This document shows positions 7,382-16,372 of a DNA stretch of 64,000 bases, one piece after another. Numbering within the stretch: position 1 is the first letter of the stretch; the number at the start of each line of letters is the position of its first letter. The position numbers were made by a program, and so were the translations under genes. The DNA is from Natronosalvus hydrolyticus (GTDB taxonomy: Archaea; Halobacteriota; Halobacteria; Halobacteriales; Natrialbaceae), in NCBI GenBank assembly GCA_025517525.1, contig JAOPJZ010000002.1, forward strand, positions 248,001 through 312,000, given 5' to 3'. The notes below the pieces were generated by a model that saw nothing but the letters and a program-made list of their open reading frames with translations, was not told the DNA's origin and ran no database searches.

Positions 7382-8688
7382 TGAGCGACGAACTCGCGAT
7401 TATCGGCGGCCCGAAAGCAGTCACCCTCGAGGACGACTATGTGTTCTCGTGGCCAATCATCACCGAAGAGGATGAGAAGGCGGCCCTCGAGGTACTTCGA
7501 GCAGGGACGATGTCTGACACCGGCATCACGAAGCTGTTCGAGGAAGAGTTCGCCGACTGGCAGGGCTCGGCGTACACGCTCGGATTCAGTTCCGGGACGG
7601 CCTCGCTGCTGGGTGCGATGTACGGGGTCGGAGTCGGCGTTGGGGACGAAGTAATTGCTCCGAGTGTCACCTACTGGGCGGCCGTACTCCCCTGTCTGTC
7701 GCTGGGCGCGACACCGGTGTTCGCGGACATCCAACCGGATTCCCTGTGTATCGATCCTGAGAGCTTCGAGGAGCACATCAGCGAACACACCAAAGCAGTC
7801 GTCGTCGTCCACAACTACGGCCATCCCGCCGACATGGACGAGATCGCCGAGATTGCCCATGCGCACGATATCGCGGTGATCGAGGATGTCTCCCACGCCC
7901 ACGGTGGTTTGTACAAAGGCAGGAAACTCGGGACGATCGGGGATGTCGGTGCGATGTCCCTTATGAGCCGCAAGTCGTTCCCCGTCGGGGAAGGCGGGAT
8001 TCTCGCCACTGACGACCGCGAAATCTACGAGCGAGCCGTCGCGTTCGGTCACTACACGCGCCACGGTGAGGACCTCGAGCGAGACGAACTTGCTCAGTTC
8101 GGCGGGCTTCCCTTCGGCGGCCAGAAACACCGTATGCATCAGATCAGTGCCGCGGTCGGTCGCGTCCAACTGAAACACTACGACGACCGCATGGCGGAGA
8201 TTCAGGAGGCGATGGGTTACTTCTGGGAACTGCTCGACGACGTATCAGGAATCTCGATCCACCATCCAGAACACGAAGACAGCACCATGGGCGGATGGTA
8301 CTCGCCGAAGGGACTGTACGACGCTGAAAAACTCGACGGGTTGTCGGTCGAGCGCTTCGCTGAGGCGGTGACGGCTGAAGGCTCTACCTGTCTTCCGGGA
8401 TGTAACTACGCGTTGCACACGCACCCGCTCCTCCAGAATGCCGACGTGTACGGGCACGGAAAACCGACCCGAATCGCGAACGCACACCGAGATGTTCGTG
8501 AATCGGAGGGGGATCTCCCGGTCGCTGAGGGGATTCAAGAGCACTGCTTTACGATTCCGTGGTTCAAGCGCTATGAACCGGAGGTTATCGAACAGCATGC
8601 CGACGCCTACAGGAAAGTGGTCGAACACCGGCATGAACTCTTGGACACCGGTGGCGAGCCTGCGGCCGCAACTCGAGTCAACGATTGA
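7381..8688 (+). CDS. DegT/DnrJ/EryC1/StrS-family PLP aminotransferase
   Basis: 435 residues, full family length. Motifs in order: FSSGTASLLGAMYG (cofactor phosphate), VIAPSVTYWAAV, the PLP-binding aspartate D169 in VIEDVSHAHGG, and the predicted PLP lysine K198 in SLMSRKSFPVGEGG. The family makes amino sugars from keto-sugar nucleotides or dehydrates sugars. The ATG at 7381 is chosen over one six codons upstream because homologous starts align with SDELAIIGGPKA and a GGAGG precedes it. The gene is followed 220 bp later by a sugar-epimerase-like gene with its own TATA box, suggesting a shared keto-sugar or amino-sugar task. Confidence 0.92.
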   Translation: MSDELAIIGGPKAVTLEDDYVFSWPIITEEDEKAALEVLRAGTMSDTGITKLFEEEFADWQGSAYTLGFSSGTASLLGAMYGVGVGVGDEVIAPSVTYWAAVLPCLSLGATPVFADIQPDSLCIDPESFEEHISEHTKAVVVVHNYGHPADMDEIAEIAHAHDIAVIEDVSHAHGGLYKGRKLGTIGDVGAMSLMSRKSFPVGEGGILATDDREIYERAVAFGHYTRHGEDLERDELAQFGGLPFGGQKHRMHQISAAVGRVQLKHYDDRMAEIQEAMGYFWELLDDVSGISIHHPEHEDSTMGGWYSPKGLYDAEKLDGLSVERFAEAVTAEGSTCLPGCNYALHTHPLLQNADVYGHGKPTRIANAHRDVRESEGDLPVAEGIQEHCFTIPWFKRYEPEVIEQHADAYRKVVEHRHELLDTGGEPAAATRVND

Positions 8689-8852
8689 CCACCTCGGGTT
8701 TCAGACGGTGCCCCCGAAACCGAACGATGGTGGGCGAATGCGCCGTTACAGCGTTACAACACACCGAGTACGATTCGCCCGTCCAGCGAGTTTCTACAAC
8801 ACACTGTCTCGGGTGGTCGCGCTATACCCGACCAGAATCCCAGCAACCGACA

Positions 8853-8865
8853 TATTTATATTTTA
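8853..8865 (+). promoter_or_regulatory. TATA box of the epimerase gene
   Basis: TATTTATATTTTA lies 44-56 bp before the ATG at 8909; the expected transcript would begin near 8885 with a leader of about 25 nt. It argues against the much longer in-frame start at 8438, which overlaps the previous gene. Confidence 0.6.
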
Positions 8866-8908
8866 TCTGCGTAACTCTCGAGAAGAGTCGAATACTCACG
8901 AGACAGCT

Positions 8909-9955
8909 ATGAAAACGCAAAATGCGGTACCTGAAACGGTCTCGAGCGAAGAGCAACTGGAAGCCCTCCTGTCGGAGCCGTATCCCGAAGACGTCGAATT
9001 CGCGCGGCAACTCGAGGGTGACGTCATCGTTCTCGGCGCGGGCGGAAAGATGGGGCCTACCCTTATCAGACGAATGCTTCGAGCAACTGAGGAGGCAAAC
9101 GCCGACACGGACGTGTACGCAGTATCTCGCTACAGCGAGGACGGCCTCGAGGAGAAACTCCAGTCATGGGGTGCAAAGACGATCAAGGCGGATCTCCTGG
9201 AGGAGGGCGCACTCGATTCTCTCCCGGACTGTGAGAACGTCATCTACCTGGTCGGGATGAAGTTCGGGTCGTCGGGCCAGGAACCGTTGACCTGGGCCAT
9301 CAACGCCTACCTTCCGGGACGGGTAGCCAGCCGGTACAGCGACTCGCGAATCTCCGCGTTGTCGACCGGGAACGTCTATCCACCCGTCTCTCCGGAGACC
9401 GGTGGCTGCACGGAAACTGACGACGTTGGACCGGTCGGCGAGTACGCGCAGTCGTGTCTGGGCCGCGAGCGGGTGTTCCAGCACTTTTCGAAGGCCAACG
9501 AGACGTCGACGTGTCTGCTCCGCTTGAACTATGCTGTCGAGGCGCGCTACGGAGTCCTGCTCGATCTTGCGAAGCGAGTATACGCTGAAGAGCCGGTTCC
9601 ACTGGATATGGGCTACGTCAACGTGATCTGGCAAGGGGATGCGAACTCAATTTGTTTCCGATCACTCGAGTTGGCCGACTCGCCGGCAGATATCCTGAAC
9701 CTCACGGGGCCGGAAATCCTCTCCGTTCGTGACCTGGCCGAGCGGTTCGCCGAGGAGTTCGGCTGCGATGTGACATTCCAGGGCGAAGAAAAGGAGACGG
9801 CACTACTCAACGACGCGAGCCGATGTACCGAACGCTTTGGAGAGCCGAAAGTTCCGATTGACGACATCGTCGAACTCGTCGCCTCGTGGGTCGAACAAGA
9901 CGGAACCACCTGGGGGAAACCCACGAAATTCCACGTTCGAGACGGCGAGTTCTGA
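8909..9955 (+). CDS. NAD(P)-dependent sugar epimerase/dehydratase (extended SDR family)
   Basis: 348 residues. The dinucleotide-binding turn is VIVLGAGGKMGPT (about residues 40-52), followed by a Rossmann pattern with ADLLEEGALDSLPDCENVIYLVG. The catalytic YxxxK of standard SDRs is not plain: the region STGNVYPPVSPETGG is followed by GEYAQSCLGRERVF, where the lysine of YxxxK is replaced. The C-terminal part LNLTGPEILSVRDLAERFAEEFG is typical of NAD-dependent epimerases. It probably acts on a sugar or sugar-acid derivative in the cytoplasm, alongside the DegT enzyme just upstream. Because of the altered motif it may be a binding or non-classical member. Confidence 0.8.
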   Translation: MKTQNAVPETVSSEEQLEALLSEPYPEDVEFARQLEGDVIVLGAGGKMGPTLIRRMLRATEEANADTDVYAVSRYSEDGLEEKLQSWGAKTIKADLLEEGALDSLPDCENVIYLVGMKFGSSGQEPLTWAINAYLPGRVASRYSDSRISALSTGNVYPPVSPETGGCTETDDVGPVGEYAQSCLGRERVFQHFSKANETSTCLLRLNYAVEARYGVLLDLAKRVYAEEPVPLDMGYVNVIWQGDANSICFRSLELADSPADILNLTGPEILSVRDLAERFAEEFGCDVTFQGEEKETALLNDASRCTERFGEPKVPIDDIVELVASWVEQDGTTWGKPTKFHVRDGEF

Positions 9956-10267
9956 CCGGGTCGGAGATGCGATCGAACACGATGGTGAACCGCACACCGA
10001 GACCACCCGTCGACCGAAACGGAGTTAGCCGCCTCGATCCCCTCCAACTGTCGATCGGGTGTGCAATGACTCGCCGTGGCTACTAAAGAGCCCGACCCTC
10101 ACCGACCTCGAGAACGTCTTTGGACAGGTACCGATACGATAGACTGCGTCCGAGGCGAGCCTCGAGTTCCGTCAGTTAGCGTTCGAGTCGGTCTGCGGGA
10201 GTTGGTAGGACGAGAGAACATTCAATCTCGAAGACGAGCTATCAATCGATCGAGACGGTTCCGGCGC
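9956..10267. other. Intergenic region (convergent genes) with half of a MITE-like element
   Basis: No gene found. Positions 10053-10086 match the right half of the MITE-like family 1 (shared GTGTGCAATGACT and GGCTACTA); the left half is not recognisable. The rest shows nothing I can name. Confidence 0.5.
10053..10086 (+). repeat. MITE-like family 1, solo right half
   Basis: GTGTGCAATGACT plus GGCTACTA match the right half of the copies at 44116-44200 and 44754-44836 in the same orientation. No left terminal repeat is visible, so this is a decayed or partly deleted copy. Confidence 0.5.
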
Positions 10268-11962
10268 TTACTCGAGCAACGAGAGGATGTTTCCGCTGGC
10301 AATCCGCTCGCGTTCCTCGTCTTCCACGGGGAGGTGCTCGGTGTATTTGTAGTGAGCGTCGAAGACCAGCAGGGGCATCTTTGGACCGGTCACGAGGCGG
10401 TCGACGCCAATGGTTTCGACGATGTTTTCGCCCTGGTACGCAAAGTGCATGAATAGGTCATCGAGAACGAATACCGTCTCGCCCGAGCGGACCTGATTGT
10501 TCATCCGGACGCCGTTCGGGTAGGACTCTGTTGTCTCGCGCTTGACGCGCTCGGCGATTGCCCACCCATTGGCGATGATGACGTCCGCCTCGGGGCTCTT
10601 CTTGAGCTGTGACACGATGGCGTCGCCGTGGTCTTCCCCCCAGTGTTTCGCGTTCCCTTCGAAATCGCGGAGGTTCACACACGGATGGCGACCGCGTTGA
10701 TCCTCGAGCGTCGCGATGAACATCACGGGGACGTCTAGCTCGACGCACTTGTCCATGAGGGCTGTAACAGCTGGATTATCGATGTCGTAATCGTGGTAGA
10801 GGGGCAACAACCGGACACCCTGCATCCCGAACTCCTCGACGCACTCCTCGAGATCGGACTCCCAGGCGGGGTATGTCGGGTTGATCGTCGCGAACGGGAT
10901 CAGTCGGTCACGATGACAGGATTCCTCGAGCGCCTCGTGGAGTCTTCGATTCCCGGCGTGGACGTTGCGGTACATCGCGCTCTCGAGCGAGGAGACGACT
11001 GCCTTATCTACTCCCTTGCTGTTCATCATCGAGACCAGGTCATCGGGCGTTGCGTCGACGTCACGGAAGGCCCAGTTGCCGACGTACGCGTTCGCGTCGA
11101 CGATGGTTTCTTCCCGCGGTTTCGCACGCTCCCGGAAGTGTTCGATAGACCGCTCGATTCGATCTCCGAGTTCGGCTTCCGAGAGCTTGTTCGGCGTCGA
11201 GGCGGGAATCAAACGTTCCATATTGTAGGCAATTTCTGCTTTCTCCTCGGGGGTTAACTCCGCCCCCTCCAACTTGCCGACGCCAGGGAGGAGCCACGTG
11301 TCGGTACCGTAGACGAGCCGGTCGACGCCGAGTCGCTCGGCCGCCATTTCGAGTACGTCGGTTTCTGTGTTGCTCCCGCTGGTATCGAGGTAGACGTTGT
11401 CGTAGCTTTCGATGGTCTTGATTCGCTTTTCCCAGAACCCGCCGGCGCCGATGTGGCCCGAGATAAGGGTCAGTTCCGGGTATTCTTCGGCGAGCGCGGC
11501 GACGTCCTCGCTGTAGGCTTCAGTCTCATCCCACCGGTGCTTGTCGTCGGAATGGCGTTCCATTACGTGGGCGATGATCGGGACGTCCATCTCGATGGCT
11601 GCTTCCACAAGCGGGAAGAATTCCGGATCCGCGATATTGACCGGCGTCCGTATGAAGTGATGTTTCAGCCCAATCAGGCCATCTTCTTGTACGGCCCGTT
11701 TAAATTCCTGGACGGCTTCCTCACCGAGTCGCGGATCGACTCGTGCCCAACCATAGAAGATGTCCGGATGTTCTGCCTGGAATTTCGCGACGGTACGATT
11801 CGCCTCGTAACACGCCTCGATCGTCTCCCCAACCTCTCCGATCAGACAGATCCGGTCGACGCCCTGTTTAGCCATCTCTCCTCGAACCTGGTCTGCTCTA
11901 TCGGCCCGCCTGTCAGGGGATGTCGTGTCTTCTGTCCACAGGTGAAAGTGACTATCTATCAT
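10268..11962 (-). CDS. Two-domain amidohydrolase_2 family protein (tandem fusion)
   Basis: 564 residues, about twice the family length. Domain 1 (about 1-300) begins MIDSHFHLW, giving the metal-binding HxH (H5, H7), then GLKHHFIR, IIAHVME, GHIGAGGF and YGTDTW. Domain 2 (about 310-564) begins TIVDANAYVGNW, where the HxH is replaced by N-A-Y, and ends VTGPKMPLLVFD; it looks catalytically degenerate. Members are metal hydrolases or non-oxidative decarboxylases of aromatic and sugar acids. The ATG at 11962 is supported by a TATA-like box at 11990-11995, giving a leaderless transcript. The sulfatase gene at 12094-13566 lies upstream on the same strand with a 131-bp gap. Confidence 0.85.
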   Translation of the reverse strand: MIDSHFHLWTEDTTSPDRRADRADQVRGEMAKQGVDRICLIGEVGETIEACYEANRTVAKFQAEHPDIFYGWARVDPRLGEEAVQEFKRAVQEDGLIGLKHHFIRTPVNIADPEFFPLVEAAIEMDVPIIAHVMERHSDDKHRWDETEAYSEDVAALAEEYPELTLISGHIGAGGFWEKRIKTIESYDNVYLDTSGSNTETDVLEMAAERLGVDRLVYGTDTWLLPGVGKLEGAELTPEEKAEIAYNMERLIPASTPNKLSEAELGDRIERSIEHFRERAKPREETIVDANAYVGNWAFRDVDATPDDLVSMMNSKGVDKAVVSSLESAMYRNVHAGNRRLHEALEESCHRDRLIPFATINPTYPAWESDLEECVEEFGMQGVRLLPLYHDYDIDNPAVTALMDKCVELDVPVMFIATLEDQRGRHPCVNLRDFEGNAKHWGEDHGDAIVSQLKKSPEADVIIANGWAIAERVKRETTESYPNGVRMNNQVRSGETVFVLDDLFMHFAYQGENIVETIGVDRLVTGPKMPLLVFDAHYKYTEHLPVEDEERERIASGNILSLLE

Positions 11963-11989
11963 TCGTACTCTCGAAAAGCAGAAGCCTCG

Positions 11990-11995
11990 TATAAG
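11990..11995 (-). promoter_or_regulatory. TATA-like box of the two-domain amidohydrolase gene
   Basis: CTTATA on the minus strand, 28 bp before the ATG at 11962, the spacing of a leaderless haloarchaeal promoter. Confidence 0.5.
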
Positions 11996-12093
11996 TATTC
12001 CGTAGACGTAGTTTCCTCTATCACCGTGGACAATTGTCTTCACCTGCGATGGTCCCTCATCGGTGAGGCGGTGGCTGACTGGCGAATCGCGTC

Positions 12094-13566
12094 CTAACTG
12101 TTCGATTCACAGTCATCCGGGTCTCCGACATCGTCGGGTACTGTGTCGGTCGGGGATAGTTCTCCGTTTTCGACGAACCCCTCCGGCCGCCCCGATAGGC
12201 GCTCGACCATCGTCTCTCGGCCGCGCTTGATGTCTGCTTCGTAGGCGCCGTCGTTCGTCAGGTCGCGTTCTTCACCAGGGTCCTCGTCGAGGTCGAACAG
12301 GAGTTCGCTGCCGGTAACGGGATTCCAGACGTACTTGAACCGCCCGTCGATTAGATACTGGGTGCCATTCTCGGGGTCGTAGCTCCCGGCGGCGTGCTCC
12401 CCGTGATACCATTCGCGCCAGTCCTCGCGGTCGGGATCGTCCACTAAATTGAGCAGGCTTTCTCCCTCGACGGTCTCCGGGACGTCGACGTCGGCGACGG
12501 AAAGTAGCGTCGGCATCACGTCTTCGAGGCCCACCGGCCGGTCGATGAGCTGTTTTCGCGGCAGTTCCATCGATTCTGGGAAGCGCATCAGGAGCGGCAC
12601 GCGGGCGGAACCCTCATACGCGTAGGTCTTACGCCACATGTAGTGGTCGCCGAGCATCTCACCGTGGTCTGAGAGGAAGACGATGAAGGTGTTCTCGAGT
12701 TCGCCCATCATCATCAATTTATCAAACACACGCTTGATCTGATGGTCGATGTGGGTGATGAGACCGTAATAGGCCGCCCGTGCTCGATGCACGATGGTTG
12801 GCGGAAGGTCAGCAACCCAGGCGTCGATCGCCGGATAGTCCGGAATTTTTTCGCCGTGTTCGTCGTCGACCCAGTCGCCCATGTACGGGTCTGGCGTCTC
12901 ACGGTCGACGTACATGTCCCAGTAGACCTGTGGCGGGTCGAACGGCGTGTGCGGACGGACGTACGAGAGGTTGAGGAAGAATGGCCGCGAGTCATCCCGT
13001 TGGTCGAGGAATTCGAGGGCCCGGCGGGTGGTCCAGTTCGTGGGGTGGTGGTGTTCCTCGAGATGCCACGGACGCGGATCCCAGGCGTTTCGTCCCAGCC
13101 CATGGGAGAGTTCATCGAACAGGCCGTCGCTCTCTTGCTCGAGCCAGCGCGTGTAATCGTCGTCGGGATGGGCAAACAGCGCCTCGTGTTGTTCCATGTC
13201 CTCGAAGCCAACGTGGTTCCGAATCGGAATCGAGTGAATCTTGCCAGTGAGTTTCGTCTGATAGCCCGCGTCCCGTAGCTCCTGTGGAAGCGTGTGTTCG
13301 AACTCCCAGGGGGTCGTGACCCAACCCGGAGCGCCGTTGGTGAACGGCGTCTGTCCGGTGAGTAGCGAACGTCGCGCAGGAATACACGAGGGTGAGGGCG
13401 TATACGCTCGGGTAAACATGGCCCCCTTCTGGATCAAGTTGTCGATATTTGGCGTGTGGACCAGCGGCCGCCCGTCCGAATCGCGCGGTGAATCGGGGTC
13501 CGCACCGATGCAATCGCCGCGGTGCTGGTCGGTCATGATAAACAGGATGTTCGGTCGATTCGCCAT
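12094..13566 (-). CDS. Type I sulfatase, sulfatase 2
   Basis: 490 residues. It begins NRPNILFIMTDQHRGD (metal aspartate and the usual DQ), with the maturation site C61-I-P-A-R65, a CxPxR variant of CxPSR. Later segments include RPFFLNLSYVRPHTPFDPP and VFLSDHGEMLGDHYMWRK, the second metal site of sulfatases, and a C-terminal ELLFDLDEDPGEERDL segment typical of the family. Without a signal peptide it is predicted cytoplasmic. It resembles choline-sulfatase/arylsulfatase-type enzymes but the substrate is not readable. The ATG at 13566 lies 23 bp after a TATA box; an in-frame upstream TTG/ATG at 13590 is therefore rejected. Confidence 0.92.
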   Translation of the reverse strand: MANRPNILFIMTDQHRGDCIGADPDSPRDSDGRPLVHTPNIDNLIQKGAMFTRAYTPSPSCIPARRSLLTGQTPFTNGAPGWVTTPWEFEHTLPQELRDAGYQTKLTGKIHSIPIRNHVGFEDMEQHEALFAHPDDDYTRWLEQESDGLFDELSHGLGRNAWDPRPWHLEEHHHPTNWTTRRALEFLDQRDDSRPFFLNLSYVRPHTPFDPPQVYWDMYVDRETPDPYMGDWVDDEHGEKIPDYPAIDAWVADLPPTIVHRARAAYYGLITHIDHQIKRVFDKLMMMGELENTFIVFLSDHGEMLGDHYMWRKTYAYEGSARVPLLMRFPESMELPRKQLIDRPVGLEDVMPTLLSVADVDVPETVEGESLLNLVDDPDREDWREWYHGEHAAGSYDPENGTQYLIDGRFKYVWNPVTGSELLFDLDEDPGEERDLTNDGAYEADIKRGRETMVERLSGRPEGFVENGELSPTDTVPDDVGDPDDCESNS

Positions 13567-13588
13567 ACGTATGCCACTAACCCGGAGC

Positions 13589-13596
13589 ATATAATT
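13589..13596 (-). promoter_or_regulatory. TATA box of sulfatase 2
   Basis: AATTATAT on the minus strand, 23-30 bp before the ATG at 13566. The transcript would be leaderless. Confidence 0.55.
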
Positions 13597-13664
13597 CTAC
13601 GTACCACCGGAGTGCCAGCGGTGGTTCCCGATGGAGCCTATGGAGGTCAGCTTTGCCGTCAGTT

Positions 13665-13748
13665 ATAGTGTCAGTGAAAGTCATTACACACCCTATCGCA
13701 AGACGGGATCGCGATAGGTATAAAAATCGTTTCAATTAATACTATAGT
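13665..13748 (-). repeat. MITE-like family 1, copy A
   Basis: About 84 bp with imperfect terminal inverted repeats (TATAGT... / ...ACTATA) and an inner inverted repeat (CCTATCGC / GCGATAGG). Read on the minus strand it aligns with the copy at 44116-44200 through GAAACGATTT, CGTCTTGCGATAG and AATGACTTTCA. No coding capacity. It lies in the 387-bp gap between sulfatase 2 and the beta-helix gene. Confidence 0.75.
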
Positions 13749-13913
13749 TTCGTGTGACGATTATCGTCTCTACAACCCCTGTGTGGCGGCTGTACTCCCT
13801 CCAGTTAGTGACGATAGCAGACTCCATTAGCAGGTATTTCGATGACAAATATCGGCTGAGTATTTGAAAACTGCACATATGAAGCTAGCTTTTGTCAACA
13901 TAATTCAAATAGA

Positions 13914-13921
13914 GTTATTTA
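13914..13921 (+). promoter_or_regulatory. TATA-like box of the beta-helix protein gene
   Basis: GTTATTTA lies 33 bp before the ATG at 13954, consistent with a short leader and with choosing ATG over the TTG at 13942. Confidence 0.45.
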
Positions 13922-13953
13922 CCGAATCTTCTATGTGGTAGTTGCTGACACGC

Positions 13954-15411
13954 ATGCCAGTAGACAACACCCAACGGAGTACGTTCTCGAGTGGTACCGA
14001 CCGACAGACATCCCACGATACGAACCGTTCGATCGATCGTCGAACCTGCCTCCGATTGGCGGGTGCCGGACTCCTGGCGGGTCTGGCAACCGGCGCTTCC
14101 AGCGTAAGCGCGACGGAAGACGAATACGATGTCGTGCTGGACGTCGTCGAAGACCTCGGTGCGGACAACACCGGATCGGAGCCGATTAATGATATCCTTT
14201 CGATAGTCGATGAACACGATTCATTGCAACTGGTTTTCCCCGAGGGAGAATACCTTCTCGAGAACGGACCAGGTGGCGATGGTTTCGCTCGCTGGGATTT
14301 CGGCGATGGTGACGAAGTGGGACGAGTCGGTAAATTGTCGCTCGTTGGGCAAGGAGAGGCCACACTCACACCTCCGGATGGCGGACGGCACAATATTCTC
14401 ACCATATGGGGTCGAGAAGTGACTATCGAGAACTTCCGCATCGACCAGACTGCCCACGACACCTCGACCGGAATTACGGCTGTTGCCGAAGAACACCTGG
14501 CACTTCGAAATCTTCACTTCGACGGCAAGGTGACGGGCGACTACGTTGAAATACCACACCCCAGTGACCCAGACTACGACCCAGATGCCGTGTTACCCGA
14601 TCCGTTTTGTCTCATTCCGGGTGTTCTCAATGAGGATGGAACAGGCGTCGTCGAGAACGTTCGGGCACCTGACGGGGTCGAATCACACAGCAGAAAGGGG
14701 GCCGCATGGGTCAACCTCCTGCATGCTGGGGACCTGCTGTTCGATAACTGCGAATTTTCGAACTTCTCTGACAACGCTATCTACGCCTCAGCACCGGGAA
14801 CTGGTGGCGCAATCCACGGCGATGGACGCGTCCGCGTCGAGAACTGCCATTTCGAAAACAACAACGTCACCGCAATTCGGCTGGGAACGCCGGGAAGCTA
14901 CGCCAAAAACTGCACCGTTATCACCGAAGCCGGCGAAATCCCGGCGACGCCGTGGGGCGCGATCACGAGTCGAGCTGGCTGGGTCTGGTACGGTTTCGAC
15001 GGCACGTACGAAAACATCGACGTCGTCCACAACCACCCCAACGGCGAGGGTATCCTCGAGCATCCGAGCAATTACGGCTCCCTCGAGGTCGTCAACAGCC
15101 GATTTGAACTCAATCGCGACGGAAGACACGCCGTCCGATATCTCCAGGGTGGCGAGACACTCACGCTCAACAACGTGCGTGTCTCCGGCGAGGCGGGGGT
15201 CGGCTCCGCACTGAATCTCGGAAACTGTGACGTCACGATCAACAACCTCTGTCTCACCCAATCTGGAACGGACCGAAACGGTGTTAGCCTCCAGAATGCC
15301 AGCGGGAAAGTGAACAACCCGTCCATCGACGTCACCGGCGAGGCGATCGTCATGGACGAGGAAAGTACGGTGACCGTACGGAATCTTTCCCAGCGGCGAC
15401 GCTGCCGGTAA
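13954..15411 (+). CDS. Tat-exported right-handed beta-helix protein (pectate-lyase-like fold)
   Basis: 485 residues. The N-terminus has a Tat signal, DRRTCLRLAGAGLLAG with the twin arginines at 29-30 and a likely cleavage after VSA, so it should be exported folded. From about residue 60 there are repeating short strands with N/D ladders (LALRNLHFDG, LLFDNCEFSNFSDNAIY, VRVENCHFENNNVTAIRLG, LEVVNSRFELN, LTLNNVRVSG), the pattern of a parallel beta-helix. The fold occurs in polysaccharide lyases, glycosidases and epimerases; no catalytic set can be assigned here. Secreted glycan binding or degradation would fit the region's sulfatases. It is alone between a MITE-like repeat and a T-rich terminator. 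Confidence 0.8.
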   Translation: MPVDNTQRSTFSSGTDRQTSHDTNRSIDRRTCLRLAGAGLLAGLATGASSVSATEDEYDVVLDVVEDLGADNTGSEPINDILSIVDEHDSLQLVFPEGEYLLENGPGGDGFARWDFGDGDEVGRVGKLSLVGQGEATLTPPDGGRHNILTIWGREVTIENFRIDQTAHDTSTGITAVAEEHLALRNLHFDGKVTGDYVEIPHPSDPDYDPDAVLPDPFCLIPGVLNEDGTGVVENVRAPDGVESHSRKGAAWVNLLHAGDLLFDNCEFSNFSDNAIYASAPGTGGAIHGDGRVRVENCHFENNNVTAIRLGTPGSYAKNCTVITEAGEIPATPWGAITSRAGWVWYGFDGTYENIDVVHNHPNGEGILEHPSNYGSLEVVNSRFELNRDGRHAVRYLQGGETLTLNNVRVSGEAGVGSALNLGNCDVTINNLCLTQSGTDRNGVSLQNASGKVNNPSIDVTGEAIVMDEESTVTVRNLSQRRRCR

Positions 15412-15458
15412 TGTGGTACCCACGGAAACGACCTGCGGACGCTCGTAAAGGCGAGCTT

Positions 15459-15476
15459 TGATTTTCGTTTTTTGAA
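15459..15476 (+). terminator. T-rich terminator after the beta-helix gene
   Basis: GATTTTCGTTTTTTG about 50 bp after the stop; T-tracts end many archaeal transcripts. It lies between convergent genes. Confidence 0.4.
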
Positions 15477-15553
15477 ATCGTGCGCTCGAGTCGAACGGTC
15501 TAACGAAAAATCCGTAACGGGTGAATAGCGACCGAGGTTTCGAGCCAGTCGAA

Positions 15554-16357
15554 CTATGCCGAAGAGAGCGCTTCGCGTGCCTCCGGACACCACCAGCAAT
15601 CCGGATTCTCACACAGCAAGAAGCCTGGGTCCGAGTCGAGAACCTCCAGGGCTACCTCGAGAAGCGCTGCACCCTCTCCCGTTTGTGCGCGTGCGTGGCC
15701 AATACGACCCCGGGTGAGGATGCCCGCCTCGTCTGCAACCGGCTCGAGCGCGGGAAACCCCTTTCCACAACCAACCTTCGCGGCGTGAACGGTGCGGACG
15801 TCTCCGCTCTGTACGAGCACTTCGTTCGTCCCGGTCTTGTACGGCAGTTTTGCGAGTACCTCTGCGACGTGTAGCGTCGAATTTCGTTCGTGTCCGATCC
15901 CGAGCAGGAGTACTTTTCCACCCCGCTGCGCCAGTCGATGGAGCGGACTGTCTCGACCCAGGGACCGATCGAGTTCGTGACCGGCCGTGAGTTCCCTGGC
16001 TGCCGGACCGAGAGCGGCAACCGAGTGCGTGGGATGGTCACTCCGGATGGAGTTCGGTCGTGTCCGAAGCGCTTCGGTAACGGCACCGGTTTTGGACGGG
16101 GTTCCCTCGCGGTCGAACGGTTCCTCCCGAACGATGAACGGTGTGAACGTTGGCACGACGACGGTTCCTTCGTTGCCGACGACCGCACGCAGGGCGTCGA
16201 CGACGGTATCGGCACCGCCATCGACCCAGCCGAGACTCGAGAGCGAACTGTGGACGACGAACTCGTCGCCGGTTTGGAAACCCAGGGCTCGCAAGTCCCT
16301 CACGAGGTCGTCACCGGTGACAGTCGACTTCGCTGGTACGGTATCGTCGTCGGTCAT
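15554..16357 (-). CDS. AAC(3)-family N-acetyltransferase
   Basis: 267 residues, the normal length of the aminoglycoside N(3)-acetyltransferase fold. Family motifs: FVVHSSLSSLGWVDGGADTV (acetyl-CoA region), TVVVPTFTPF, the conserved DHPTHSVAALG with the active-site histidine, and LLLGIGHERNSTLHVAE. The C-terminus ends with CENPDCWWCPEA, a small cysteine cluster that could bind metal. Known members transfer acetyl from acetyl-CoA to amino groups; in haloarchaea the natural substrate is likely an amino sugar or other amine rather than an antibiotic. It follows the universal stress gene by 15 bp, so the two are probably cotranscribed. Confidence 0.88.
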   Translation of the reverse strand: MTDDDTVPAKSTVTGDDLVRDLRALGFQTGDEFVVHSSLSSLGWVDGGADTVVDALRAVVGNEGTVVVPTFTPFIVREEPFDREGTPSKTGAVTEALRTRPNSIRSDHPTHSVAALGPAARELTAGHELDRSLGRDSPLHRLAQRGGKVLLLGIGHERNSTLHVAEVLAKLPYKTGTNEVLVQSGDVRTVHAAKVGCGKGFPALEPVADEAGILTRGRIGHARAQTGEGAALLEVALEVLDSDPGFLLCENPDCWWCPEAREALSSA

Positions 16358-16372
16358 TTCAATCTCTCGTGG

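Noticed and set aside
8438..8908. Longer N-terminus for the epimerase gene
   Set aside because: It overlaps the preceding aminotransferase in another frame and precedes the TATA box at 8853-8865.
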